Shown in pieces: positions 29,776 through 40,077 of a DNA stretch of 64,000 nt. Position 1 is the stretch's first letter. Each line of letters opens with the position of its first letter. The DNA lies in contig NZ_LR134117.1 in assembly GCF_900635445.1 (NCBI RefSeq), forward strand, positions 1,054,001 through 1,118,000. Reading direction: 5' to 3'. The position numbers and the translations under genes were made by a program. Under the pieces are notes generated by a model that saw only the letters and a list, made by a program, of their open reading frames with translations, was not told where the DNA came from and made no database searches. This DNA comes from Serratia odorifera. GTDB lineage: Bacteria > Pseudomonadota > Gammaproteobacteria > Enterobacterales > Enterobacteriaceae.

Positions 29776-30306
29776 ATGCGTTTATGGTCAAAACTGTGCA
29801 TGATGCTTCCCGCGCTGCTTTCTGTCGCCTGCAGCGTGTCCCCGCCAAAGGACGTCAAGGTAGTGGATAACTTCGACGCTAAACGCTATCTCGGCACCTG
29901 GTACGAAATCGCCCGGCTCGATCACCGCTTCGAACGCGGCCTGGAACAGGTTACCGCGCAATACAGCCCGCGTGAAGACGGCGGCCTGAAGGTGATCAAT
30001 AAAGGGTTTAATCGACAAAAACTGCAGTGGCAGCAAAGCGAAGGTAAAGCCTACTTTATCGGATCGCCACAGCAGGCGTCGCTAAAAGTGTCGTTCTTCG
30101 GGCCGTTTTACGGCGGTTATAACGTCATTGAACTGGATGCTGACTATCGCTATGCGCTGGTCTGCGGGCCAAACCGCGACTATCTGTGGATCCTGTCACG
30201 CACGCCGACGCTGGATGCCAACGTACGCGACAAACTGCTGCAAACCGCACGAGGCTACGGTTTCGAGGTCGACAAACTGATCTGGGTGAAACAGCAAGAC
30301 AATTAA
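29776..30306 (+). CDS. blc: Outer-membrane lipoprotein lipocalin Blc
   Basis: Bacterial lipocalin anchored to the outer membrane, thought to carry lysophospholipids or fatty acids under envelope stress. It is 176 aa. The lipoprotein signal ends at the lipobox SVAC (Cys19 in the mature start CSVSPPK). The lipocalin signature GTWYEIARLDHRFERGL is at about 40-56. ATG at 29776 follows AGGAG. Its stop codon overlaps the convergent sugE stop by 4 bp. Confidence 0.96.
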   Translation: MRLWSKLCMMLPALLSVACSVSPPKDVKVVDNFDAKRYLGTWYEIARLDHRFERGLEQVTAQYSPREDGGLKVINKGFNRQKLQWQQSEGKAYFIGSPQQASLKVSFFGPFYGGYNVIELDADYRYALVCGPNRDYLWILSRTPTLDANVRDKLLQTARGYGFEVDKLIWVKQQDN

Positions 30307-30620
30307 TGGCTGCTGAATTTCAACCCGAGAATACCGACAATAATCAGGCACAGGCTTAAAACGCGCATGATATTGGTCGACTCGCCGAGCAGCACCATGC
30401 CCATAATCGCCGCCCCGACGGCGCCAATGCCGGTCCACACCGCATAGGAGGTGCCAGCGGGCAGCGTTTTCATTGCATTTGCCAATAGCACCATACTGAC
30501 GACCATTGCCACAATGGTAATGATGCTGGGCGTTAAACGGGTAAATCCGTGGGTATATTTCAGGCCGATGGCCCAGACAACTTCCAGTAAACCGGCAATA
30601 ACAAGAATGATCCACGCCAT
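30303..30620 (-). CDS. sugE: Guanidinium exporter SugE/Gdx (SMR family)
   Basis: Small multidrug resistance family homodimeric antiporter of four helices that exports guanidinium in exchange for protons. It is 105 aa, starting MAWIILVIAGLLEVVWAIGLKYTHG. The Glu in GLLEVVWA (about residue 13) is the family's coupling residue. Two guanidine-II riboswitch hairpins lie just upstream, which supports the guanidinium role. It is convergent with blc. Confidence 0.96.
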   Translation of the reverse strand: MAWIILVIAGLLEVVWAIGLKYTHGFTRLTPSIITIVAMVVSMVLLANAMKTLPAGTSYAVWTGIGAVGAAIMGMVLLGESTNIMRVLSLCLIIVGILGLKFSSH

Positions 30621-30641
30621 GGAACAGGCTCCAGGATATAT

Positions 30642-30686
30642 GGGGTCGTCCCCTGATCAACGACGCGCAGGAAGGTCGTCCAACCT
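30642..30686 (-). ncRNA. Guanidine-II (mini-ykkC) riboswitch of sugE
   Basis: On the minus strand two hairpins with ACGA loops occur in tandem. The first is AGGTTGG-ACGA-CCTTCCT (30669-30686) and the second is a perfect GGGG-ACGA-CCCC (30642-30653). The second ends about 8 nt before the CTGGAG ribosome binding site of sugE. Paired ACGR-loop stems next to the ribosome binding site are diagnostic for this class, which exposes the site when guanidinium binds. Confidence 0.9.
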
Positions 30687-30839
30687 GGCTTAATGAACGG
30701 TAAAATTATAACGCACAGTCGGCGACAAAGTCGCGCCAAAGAATCACGCCAGACACGGTCAAGCAGGGTATTCCACGACGGCAAAACTGATTAACACCGA
30801 TTATCGCACGTGGAATACCACAGACAACATCAGTGAGCG

Positions 30840-30971
30840 TTATTGTGCGCTGCGTTGGATCGCCTCGCCACCGGCTTGAACGTCCTTGCCGACGCCTTCG
30901 GTGGTATTGCACGCAGTCAGTGAAGACAGAACCAGCACAGAGAAAATCGCAATAATACTTTTCTTCAACAT
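30840..30971 (-). CDS. ecnB: Entericidin B lipoprotein
   Basis: A 43-residue lipoprotein. The signal peptide starts MLKKSIIAIFSVLVLSS and ends at the lipobox LTAC (Cys21), followed by NTTEGVGKDVQAGGEAIQR, the entericidin family pattern. Entericidin B is described in E. coli as a stationary-phase lysis toxin balanced by entericidin A. It lies between sugE and ecnA, all on the minus strand. It was found by eye because of its size. Confidence 0.93.
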   Translation of the reverse strand: MLKKSIIAIFSVLVLSSLTACNTTEGVGKDVQAGGEAIQRSAQ

Positions 30972-31091
30972 AAGAAAATCCTTATTTGTAAGTGACGAAA
31001 AGATACAGCTCTCTAAGCGTAGTCAAAATTGGTAGGCGTTGCCGTTATAAACAGACTTTTCTCTCTCCATCCATTAATAACGCTTAACGTT

Positions 31092-31223
31092 TTAGTCTGC
31101 ACCGCGAGAAATTGCGCCGCCAAGATGCTGCACGTCTTCGCCAAAACCGCGGAAGGTATTACAGCCGCTAAGGGACAGCAATAATGCGAGGGAAATAATG
31201 GCTAACAGCGTTTTTTTCATCAT
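31092..31223 (-). CDS. ecnA: Entericidin A lipoprotein
   Basis: A 43-residue lipoprotein paralogue of EcnB, starting MMKKTLLAIISLALLLSL with lipobox LSGC (Cys21) and mature part NTFRGFGEDVQHLGGAISR. In E. coli EcnA is the antidote to EcnB. It is 120 bp upstream of ecnB. Either of two adjacent ATG codons (31223 or 31220) could start it. Confidence 0.92.
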   Translation of the reverse strand: MMKKTLLAIISLALLLSLSGCNTFRGFGEDVQHLGGAISRGAD

Positions 31224-31293
31224 GCCAATTCTGCCAAGGTTCTAAAAAGGACGCTAAAACGCGGGAGCCGCGCTGGCTCCCCCGCATAAATAC

Positions 31294-31860
31294 TTATTTA
31301 ACGCGTGATACGTATTCGCCAGAGCGGGTGTCAACTTTGATCACTTCGCCGATCTGCACGAACAATGGCACCTTAACCACTGCGCCAGTGGACAGTGTCG
31401 CTGGCTTGCCGCCGGTACCGGCAGTATCGCCTTTCAGGCCTGGATCGGTATCGGTGATTTCCGCTTCGATAAAGTTCGGCGGCTGCACGGCGATAGGACG
31501 ACCGTCCCACAGCGTAACGATACACTCCGCATTATCCTGCAGCCATTTGGCCACGTCGGAAACGGTTTTTTCTTCAACCTGGTGCTGCTCAAAGGTCTCT
31601 GGGTGCATGAAGTGGTAGAACTCACCGTCGTTGTACAGGTAGTTCATGTTGGTATCAACCACGTCAGCGCCTTCGCAGGAGTCGGTAGATTTGAAGGTTT
31701 TCTCAACGCGGCTGCCGGTCAGCAGACGACGCATTTTAACACGAGCAAAAGCCTGGCCTTTACCTGGCTTGACGAACTCGCTGGATTCAACGGCGTAAGG
31801 CTCGCCCTCGAACATGATTTTAAGACCCGGACGGAAATCGTTGCTAGAATAAGTCGCCAT
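31294..31860 (-). CDS. efp: Translation elongation factor P
   Basis: Binds between the P and E sites and relieves ribosome stalling at polyproline. It is 188 aa with three beta-barrel domains: KOW-like (about 1-65), OB (about 66-128) and C-terminal OB (about 130-188). The loop VKPGKGQAF carries Lys34, the residue beta-lysylated by EpmA after EpmB makes (R)-beta-lysine. It is divergent from epmB, 42 bp away. Confidence 0.98.
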   Translation of the reverse strand: MATYSSNDFRPGLKIMFEGEPYAVESSEFVKPGKGQAFARVKMRRLLTGSRVEKTFKSTDSCEGADVVDTNMNYLYNDGEFYHFMHPETFEQHQVEEKTVSDVAKWLQDNAECIVTLWDGRPIAVQPPNFIEAEITDTDPGLKGDTAGTGGKPATLSTGAVVKVPLFVQIGEVIKVDTRSGEYVSRVK

Positions 31861-31902
31861 GATGGCCCTCTGAATATTTAAACTGGTAGCTTAGCCAAAA
31901 AA

Positions 31903-32932
31903 ATGGCACACATTATAACCCAAAACATCGCGGATAGAGAAGAATGGTTGCATCAACTCGCCGATGTTATTACCGACCCCGATGAATTACTGCAGCTGCT
32001 GTCACTGAACGCGCATCCGCTGTTGCCGCAGGGGCGTGAAGCGCGTCGGCTGTTCCCGCTGCGCGTACCACGCGCCTTTGCTGCTCGCATGCGTCCTGGC
32101 GATGCCAATGACCCTTTGCTGCGACAGGTACTGACCGCCAGCGAAGAGTTCGTTATCGCCCCCCGGCTTTACCACCGACCCGCTTGACGAACAGCGCAGC
32201 GTAGTGCCAGGACTGTTGCATAAATACCGCAACCGCGCGCTGCTGCTGGTGAAAGGCGGCTGTGCGGTCAACTGCCGCTACTGTTTCCGCCGCCACTTCC
32301 CTTATCAGGATAACCAGGGCAACAAGGCCAACTGGCGTCTTGCGCTGGAGTATATCCGCCATCACCCGGAACTGGATGAAATAATTTTCTCCGGCGGCGA
32401 TCCGCTGATGGCGAAAGATCACGAACTTGATTGGCTGATCGGCGAACTGGAGGCTATTCCACACCTAAAACGACTGCGCATTCACAGCCGTTTGCCGGTG
32501 GTGATCCCTGCACGCGTCACCGAGGCCTTGTGCCAACGGCTGGCTGCGTCACGTCTGCAGGTGCTGATGGTTACGCATATCAACCACGCCAATGAAATCG
32601 ATGCCGCACTAAGCACCAGTATGGCGCAACTGCGCCGAGCCGGGGTTACGCTACTCAACCAGAGCGTGCTGTTGCGTCACATCAATGATGATGCCGACAC
32701 GCTGGCGGCGCTGAGCAATGCGCTGTTCGATGCCGGGATCCTGCCGTATTACATTCATGTGCTGGATAAGGTACAGGGAGCGGCGCACTTTATGGTCAGC
32801 GACGACCAGGCTCGCGAGATCATGAAAGCGCTGCTGAGCAAGGTTTCCGGCTATCTGGTACCGCGCCTGACGCGTGAAATTGGCGGCGAGCCAAGTAAAA
32901 CGCCGCTGGATCTGCGCCTCACCCAGCAATAG
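31903..32932 (+). CDS. epmB: EF-P (R)-beta-lysine 2,3-aminomutase EpmB, frame-disrupted
   Basis: Radical SAM lysine 2,3-aminomutase that converts (S)-alpha-lysine to (R)-beta-lysine for EF-P. The radical SAM motif is CAVNCRYCFRRHFPY (about 120-134), with SGGDPL downstream. The start at 31903 gives the family N-terminus MAHIITQNIADREEW. The frame breaks in a run of six C at 32159-32164 (after EFVIAP). Removing one C joins it to GFTTDPLDEQRSVVPG and gives 342 aa, the exact E. coli length. Probable sequencing error. Confidence 0.94.
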
Positions 32933-32950
32933 ATCGCACCGTCAGATGCA

Positions 32951-32980
32951 AAAAGAGGAATGCCTGAGCATTCCTCTTTT
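32951..32980. terminator. Bidirectional terminator between epmB and yjeI
   Basis: AAAAGAGGAATGC-CTGA-GCATTCCTCTTTT, a near-perfect 13-bp stem with A/T-runs on both strands, between convergent genes. Confidence 0.9.
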
Positions 32981-33000
32981 GTTTTAAACCGTAGACCGTA

Positions 33001-33345
33001 TCAAGGGCACTTATACACCTGGCCGATCATTTTGCTGTCCAGTGGCGCGAAGCTGGAAAGCAGATTCTGGCTTGGGCTGGTTGCGCCGTAAATCACGTTG
33101 CCGCCCATTGCCGCCGCCTTATTGCGCAGATCGTTGGCCGCGCCGCGCAGGCCGCCGCTTTCAGCATTGCTGCCAGACAGCCAATTGCTCTGGGTGCCGG
33201 TCACTTCACCCACCAGTTGGCATTCTGCCGCCGGTTTGGTGTCGGTGAATTTAACTTGCTGACCTGCGCTGGTCAGTTCATTGGTCGTGCTGCATCCTGC
33301 CAGCAGCAACGCTGCTGAAAGTCCCAGTAAGGCTTTAATCCGCAT
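33001..33345 (-). CDS. yjeI: DUF4156 lipoprotein YjeI
   Basis: A 114-residue lipoprotein. The signal MRIKALLGLSAALLLAGC ends at Cys18. The mature part contains ECQLVGEVTG and GGNVIYGAT, as in the DUF4156 family. The function is unknown. The start at 33345 follows GGGGAACAAG; the upstream in-frame ATG at 33354 or 33378 would give an unusual signal peptide. It lies between epmB and groL as in E. coli. Confidence 0.9.
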   Translation of the reverse strand: MRIKALLGLSAALLLAGCSTTNELTSAGQQVKFTDTKPAAECQLVGEVTGTQSNWLSGSNAESGGLRGAANDLRNKAAAMGGNVIYGATSPSQNLLSSFAPLDSKMIGQVYKCP

Positions 33346-33644
33346 CTTGTTCCCCATATGATGTTGAGAATTACGCAAAAGCTTATCAGAAAGCGATGCT
33401 ATCTCTTAAGCTTCCGTTGCCACATGTGCCTGGTCAACGCCTTGAGCGACAGCTGATGATGTACCAGTTTACACGCTAAATCAGCCCGGTCTGCAAAAAT
33501 ATCATCAAATACCGTGCGTGAACGCGCGCATTATTCGCCGACCGTGCTTGCATAACCAATGGCAGACGCGGCGGCATACGCCAACTGCGCCCAAGATCCC
33601 CAATGAAATCGTTATGGCACCAGGTCGTTGCCGGATCCCGCGCA
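33346..33644. other. Intergenic region between groL terminator and yjeI
   Basis: About 300 bp with no supported gene or clear structure. It should contain the yjeI promoter. Confidence 0.6.
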
Positions 33645-33673
33645 TAAAAAAACCCCGACTATCGCCGGGGTTT
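33645..33673 (-). terminator. Terminator of the groES-groEL operon
   Basis: On the minus strand, AAACCCCGGCGATAGTCGGGGTTT is followed by seven T, about 25 bp after the groL stop. Confidence 0.92.
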
Positions 33674-33697
33674 ATCACACTACGGTGTGGGGGATGA

Positions 33698-35344
<1,647 letters not shown>

Positions 35345-35389
35345 TGGTATTTCCCTTCAACTCTTTTCAGTTCAGAAGATAAAGCGTAA

Positions 35390-35683
35390 TTACGCTTCAA
35401 CAATTGCCAGAATGTCGCTTTCGGACATGATCAACACTTCTTCATTGTCGATCTTCTCTGCTTTCACGCCGTAACCGTCGTTGAAAATCACGATGTCGCC
35501 TACTTTCACATCCAGCGGTTGAACATTACCGCTTTCCAGAACGCGCCCTTTGCCGACGGCTACTACTTCACCACGGGTGGATTTACCCGCCGCAGAGCCA
35601 GTCAGTACGATGCCGCCAGCAGATTTTGATTCAACTTCTTTACGCTTGACGATAACGCGGTCATGCAATGGACGAATACTCAT
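35390..35683 (-). CDS. groS: Co-chaperonin GroES (10 kDa)
   Basis: Heptameric lid of GroEL. It is 97 aa from MSIRPLHDRVIVKR; the mobile loop lies around SKSAGGIVLTGSAAGKS (about 17-33). The start at 35683 follows CAGGAGAG. The longer open frame upstream covers the promoter and is not coding. Confidence 0.99.
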   Translation of the reverse strand: MSIRPLHDRVIVKRKEVESKSAGGIVLTGSAAGKSTRGEVVAVGKGRVLESGNVQPLDVKVGDIVIFNDGYGVKAEKIDNEEVLIMSESDILAIVEA

Positions 35684-35763
35684 TGAACGCTCTCCTGTAA
35701 GAAGGTCTGTATCAGATTTAGGGTTATTCACCGGATTATCATATTTACCGGCCTCGTGGGTTT

Positions 35764-35796
35764 GAAATGGGGGCATTCCATCCCCCTTCAAGGGGG
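35764..35796 (-). promoter_or_regulatory. Sigma-32 heat-shock promoter of groES-groEL
   Basis: On the minus strand the -35 box CCCCCTTGAA and -10 box CCCCCATTTC are separated by 13 bp, closely matching the E. coli groE promoter. The start codon of groS is about 80 bp downstream. Confidence 0.9.
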
Positions 35797-35918
35797 CCGA
35801 GTAAAAATTTTTTGCTTTTATGTCTGACGGCACCCTGCCGCCAGCCACGCACGGCCCGCAGGCCGCATTGACGCGCCATGTCTGCCGGTTTGTCGGCCGA
35901 CACGGCGCGAAAACGGTT

Positions 35919-36410
35919 TTAGCGATCGTCGCGTTTGTGGCTGTCGTCCGGGCGGTGCTCGATCACATTGCGATCGTCGTCCTTACGCTGGAACTCGCCG
36001 TCAAACGTGTTGCCGTCGGCAGCGCCGCCGCCCTGCCCCCAACCGCCGGGACGATACACCGACAGATGCGGCATCAGCTTCAGCGTCAGGGATTTCTGCA
36101 CCGGCGGCAGCAACAGCAGCAGGCCGAGAAAATCGGTAAAGAAGCCCGGCACCAGCAGCAAAAAGCCCGCCAGCACCAGCGAAACGCTCTTCACCATTTC
36201 CGCCGCCGGACTTTCGCCAGCCGCCAGCTTCTGCTGCATCTGTACGAAGGTTTTCATGCCCTGGTTACGCACCAGCGAAACGCCAACGCACGAGGTAAAG
36301 ATCACCAGCAGCAGGGTGACTGCGACGCCCAGCACGGCGGCGACTTTAATAAACAGCGATATTTCGATGTAAACCAGCAAAAATATCAGCAAAAACGGTA
36401 ACCAGCGCAC
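35919..36410 (-). CDS. fxsA: Membrane protein FxsA
   Basis: Inner-membrane protein whose overproduction eases F-plasmid exclusion of phage T7 in E. coli; its native role is unclear. It is 163 aa with hydrophobic segments at about 3-20, 24-45 and a pair near 77-102, and a polar C-terminal tail rich in Arg, Asp and His. It is divergent from aspA. Confidence 0.93.
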   Translation of the reverse strand: MRWLPFLLIFLLVYIEISLFIKVAAVLGVAVTLLLVIFTSCVGVSLVRNQGMKTFVQMQQKLAAGESPAAEMVKSVSLVLAGFLLLVPGFFTDFLGLLLLLPPVQKSLTLKLMPHLSVYRPGGWGQGGGAADGNTFDGEFQRKDDDRNVIEHRPDDSHKRDDR

Positions 36411-36758
36411 CGCGTTCTCCTATCAGATGGCTTCGCGTACCCGCGCGGTGGCGCATACGTGAAAAAGAGGGCCAGATTCAGGCCGATTTGATAACAATGG
36501 GGGCGGCCTGCAGACATTTCAACCAGACGGCATTTTTTATTGCTAGAGTTAACAAACGTGAATGAGATCACAGAATGCAAAAGCTGTGGTTTTTGAAGCG
36601 TCAGATAGTGATCTGGGTTCATTCATTTATTCCAAAGCAGCATATGATCTGGGCTGCAACAATTGCCACGGTCAATACTTCGGCAGTTGAAGCTCACGGC
36701 GACATAAATTAGTTAACAAGCAAATAATTAATTCGGCAGCAACATAGAGAAGGTTCTC
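36411..36758. other. Divergent fxsA/aspA promoter region
   Basis: About 350 bp without a gene. It contains the candidate CRP site at 36557-36572 and AT-rich sequence close to aspA. Confidence 0.6.
36557..36572. promoter_or_regulatory. Candidate CRP-binding site upstream of aspA
   Basis: CGTGA-ATGAGA-TCACA matches the CRP consensus TGTGA-N6-TCACA at nine of ten positions. E. coli aspA is known to be activated by CRP. Found by eye. Confidence 0.5.
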
Positions 36759-38195
36759 ATGTCAAACAACATTCGTATCGAAGAAGACCTGCTAGGAACA
36801 CGTGAAGTACCCGCAGAAGCCTATTACGGTGTTCATACTCTGCGTGCGATTGAAAACTTTTATATTAGTAACAGCAAGATAAGTGACGTTCCTGAGTTTG
36901 TCCGTGGCATGGTTATGGTGAAGAAAGCCGCTGCGCTGGCTAACAAAGAGCTCAAAACCATTCCGCGTAAAATCGCCGATACAATCATCCAGGCTTGCGA
37001 TGAAGTGCTGGATAAAGGCAAGTGCATGGATCAATTCCCGGTGGATGTGTTCCAGGGCGGTGCAGGCACCTCTTTGAACATGAACACCAACGAAGTGCTG
37101 GCGAATATCGGCCTGGAGCTGATGGGACATCAAAAAGGGGAATATCAGTACCTGAACCCGAACGATCACCTCAACAAGAGCCAGTCCACCAACGACGCCT
37201 ACCCAACCGGTTTCCGCATCGCAGTGTACGCGTCGATCATCAAACTGAATGACGCCATCAACCAGCTGCGCGAAGGCTTCGACCGCAAAGCCAAAGAATT
37301 TGAAACCATCCTGAAAATGGGACGCACCCAGTTACAGGATGCGGTACCGATGACCCTCGGCCAGGAATTCCACGCCTTCAGCGTGCTGCTGAGCGAAGAA
37401 ATCCGCAGCCTGCAACGCACCTCGGAGCTGCTGCTGGAAGTGAACCTGGGCGCGACCGCCATCGGCACCGCGCTGAATACGCCAGAAGGCTACCAGCAAT
37501 TGGCGGTACAGAAACTGGCGGAAGTCAGCAACCTGCCGGTGGTACCGGCGGAAGACCTGATCGAAGCCACCTCCGACTGCGGTGCCTATGTCATGGTGCA
37601 CAGTGCGTTGAAACGCCTGGCGGTGAAACTGTCCAAAATCTGTAATGACCTGCGCTTGCTGTCTTCCGGCCCACGCGCTGGCCTCAATGAAATCAACCTG
37701 CCAGAACTGCAGGCGGGCTCATCGATCATGCCGGCCAAGGTAAACCCGGTGATCCCGGAAGTGGTGAACCAGGTATGCTTTAAGGTGATTGGCAACGACA
37801 CTTGCGTTACTATGGCCGCCGAAGCAGGTCAGTTGCAGTTGAACGTGATGGAGCCGGTGATTGGCCAGGCGATGTTCGAGTCAATTCACATCCTGACCAA
37901 CGCATGCTACAACCTGCTGGAAAAATGCATCAACGGCATTACTGCCAACAAAGAAGTGTGCGAGCACTACGTCTTCAACTCTATCGGTATCGTGACCTAT
38001 CTGAACCCGTTCATTGGCCACCACAACGGTGACATCGTCGGCAAGATCTGCGCGGAAACCGGTAAGAGCGTACGTGAAGTAGTGTTGGAGCGCGGCCTGT
38101 TGACCGAAGCCGAACTGGATGACATTTTCTCGGTTGAGAACCTGATGCACCCGGCCTATAAAGCGAAACGCTACACTGATGAAAACGAACAATAA
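36759..38195 (+). CDS. aspA: Aspartate ammonia-lyase (aspartase)
   Basis: Reversibly deaminates L-aspartate to fumarate and ammonia, feeding fumarate reductase under anaerobiosis. It is 478 aa, the family length. The fumarase/aspartase signature AGSSIMPAKVNP (about 322-333) is present. It starts MSNNIRIEEDLLGTREVPAEAYYGVHTLR. A terminator separates it from dcuA, the C4-dicarboxylate exchanger, with which it works. Confidence 0.98.
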   Translation: MSNNIRIEEDLLGTREVPAEAYYGVHTLRAIENFYISNSKISDVPEFVRGMVMVKKAAALANKELKTIPRKIADTIIQACDEVLDKGKCMDQFPVDVFQGGAGTSLNMNTNEVLANIGLELMGHQKGEYQYLNPNDHLNKSQSTNDAYPTGFRIAVYASIIKLNDAINQLREGFDRKAKEFETILKMGRTQLQDAVPMTLGQEFHAFSVLLSEEIRSLQRTSELLLEVNLGATAIGTALNTPEGYQQLAVQKLAEVSNLPVVPAEDLIEATSDCGAYVMVHSALKRLAVKLSKICNDLRLLSSGPRAGLNEINLPELQAGSSIMPAKVNPVIPEVVNQVCFKVIGNDTCVTMAAEAGQLQLNVMEPVIGQAMFESIHILTNACYNLLEKCINGITANKEVCEHYVFNSIGIVTYLNPFIGHHNGDIVGKICAETGKSVREVVLERGLLTEAELDDIFSVENLMHPAYKAKRYTDENEQ

Positions 38196-38215
38196 CAACG
38201 ACATCCGTTAGCCCG

Positions 38216-38252
38216 AAAGGCACGCTAAATCCTCTGGATAGCGTGCCTTTTT
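38216..38252 (+). terminator. Terminator after aspA
   Basis: AAAGGCACGCTA / TAGCGTGCCTTT stem with an 11-nt loop, followed by TT, between aspA and dcuA. The terminator is probably partial, allowing read-through into dcuA. Confidence 0.85.
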
Positions 38253-38320
38253 ACTTTCTGGCGCCCACAAAATTTTAACGTTTCATTTTCATAATGTTTT
38301 CTATTGAGGAGTAACACACT

Positions 38321-39622
38321 ATGTTAGCGGTGGAATTGATTATCGTTCTACTGGCCATTTTTTTGGGGGCCAGATTGGGCGGTATCGGCATTGGCTTTGC
38401 AGGGGGCCTTGGGGTTTTAGTCTTGGCAATGATCGGCGTTAAGCCGGGCAATATTCCCTTTGACGTTATTTCAATCATCATGGCGGTTATCGCTGCCATC
38501 TCCGCAATGCAGGTCGCGGGCGGCATGGATTACCTGGTACAGCAAACTGAAAAATTGCTGCGTAAGAACCCAAAACACATCACTATTCTGGCGCCCGTTG
38601 TCACCTATTTCCTGACCATTTTTGCCGGCACCGGCAATATTTCGCTCTCCGCGCTGCCGGTGATCGCCGAAGTGGCCAAAGAGCAGGGCATCAAACCGTG
38701 TCGGCCGCTGTCGACCGCCGTGGTGTCCGCCCAGATAGCCATTACCGCCTCACCGATTTCCGCTGCGGTCGTGTATATGTCGTCGGTAATGGAAGGCCAC
38801 GGCGTCAGCTACTTGCATATGCTGATGGTGGTGATCCCGTCGACCTTCTGTGCGGTGTTGCTGATGTCGCTGCTGGTCAGCTGGATCTTCGACTCAAAAC
38901 TGTCTAACGACCCGGTTTACCTGAAGCGATTCGAGGAAGGCCTGGTCACACTGCGCGGCAATAACGTGGTCACCATCAAGCCACGCGCCAAAATGTCGGT
39001 GATGCTGTTCCTGCTGGGCGTACTGTGCGTAGTGGCCTACGCCATTATCAACAGCCCAGGTCTGGGGCTGGTGGCTACGCCGTTGATGAACACCACCAAC
39101 GCCATCCTGATCATCATGTTGAGCGTAGCTACCCTGACCACGCTACTGTGCCGCGTCGATACCGATCTGGTGTTGAATTCCAGCACCTTCAAGGCCGGCA
39201 TGAGCGCCTGTATCTGTATTCTTGGCGTAGCCTGGCTGGGCGATACCTTTGTTCAGGCCAACATCGGCTGGATCAAGGAAACCGCGGGCAACGTCATTCA
39301 GGCGCACCCGTGGCTGCTGGCGGTGATTTTCTTCTTCTGTTCGGCGTTGCTCTATTCGCAGGCGGCAACCGCCAAGGCGCTGATGCCAATGGCGCTGGCG
39401 CTGAACGTCAGCCCACTGACTGCCATTGCCTCCTTCGCTGCGGTATCCGGCCTGTTTATTTTGCCTACCTACCCGACGCTGGTGGCTGCGGTGCAGATGG
39501 ACGATACCGGCACCACCCGCATCGGCCGCTTCGTGTTTAACCATCCGTTCTTTATTCCGGGTACCATTGGCGTCGTCTTCGCCGTGCTGTTCGGCTTCCT
39601 GCTGGGCAGCGTCATCTTGTAA
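38321..39622 (+). CDS. dcuA: Anaerobic C4-dicarboxylate transporter DcuA
   Basis: Inner-membrane exchanger of aspartate, fumarate, malate and succinate. It is 433 aa with about ten hydrophobic segments, starting MLAVELIIVLLAIFLGARLGG. The segment ending GFLLGSVIL is typical of Dcu transporters. GAGGAG lies upstream. Together with aspA and frdABCD in this window it completes aspartate-to-succinate fumarate respiration. Confidence 0.97.
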   Translation: MLAVELIIVLLAIFLGARLGGIGIGFAGGLGVLVLAMIGVKPGNIPFDVISIIMAVIAAISAMQVAGGMDYLVQQTEKLLRKNPKHITILAPVVTYFLTIFAGTGNISLSALPVIAEVAKEQGIKPCRPLSTAVVSAQIAITASPISAAVVYMSSVMEGHGVSYLHMLMVVIPSTFCAVLLMSLLVSWIFDSKLSNDPVYLKRFEEGLVTLRGNNVVTIKPRAKMSVMLFLLGVLCVVAYAIINSPGLGLVATPLMNTTNAILIIMLSVATLTTLLCRVDTDLVLNSSTFKAGMSACICILGVAWLGDTFVQANIGWIKETAGNVIQAHPWLLAVIFFFCSALLYSQAATAKALMPMALALNVSPLTAIASFAAVSGLFILPTYPTLVAAVQMDDTGTTRIGRFVFNHPFFIPGTIGVVFAVLFGFLLGSVIL

Positions 39623-39752
39623 CACCACCATCGGGGTTGCCACGCAGCCCGATTTCCTCCTGCTTTTCTCCGGTCGTGATAAACTCGCCTTCTGGCCCAA
39701 CGGCCTTCAAGGTATAGTGCCTGCCTGCCCCTAACGGTTGAGAGGAGTAAAC

Positions 39753-40077
39753 ATGTCTGATTGCAATGCCGTCGTCATACTCTGTACCGCACCGGATGAA
39801 GCCACAGCGCAAGAACTGGCGGCGCGCGTATTGGGGCGAAAAACTGGCGGCCTGCGCCACGTTGCTGCCCGGCGTCTCATCGCTCTATTACTGGGAAGGG
39901 AAACTGGAACAGGAATACGAAGTGCAAATGCTGTTCAAAAGCGATAAACAGCATCAGCACGCCCTGCTCAGCCACCTGAAACAACATCACCCGTATCAAA
40001 CGCCCGAGTTGTTGGTGCTGCCGGTGATGACTGGAGATAAAGACTACCTGTCATGGATCAACGCATCGTTAAACTGA
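39753..40077 (+). CDS. cutA: Divalent-cation tolerance protein CutA, frame-disrupted
   Basis: Small trimeric PII-like protein linked to copper and other cation tolerance. It starts at 39753 (MSDCNAVVILCTAPDEATAQELAARVLG) after GAGAGGAG. One extra G in GGGG at 39833-39836 shifts the frame. Removing it gives EKLAACATLLPGVSSLYYWEGKLEQEYEV and a stop at 40077, for 107 aa, close to the family length. It overlaps dsbD by 25 bp. Confidence 0.92.
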
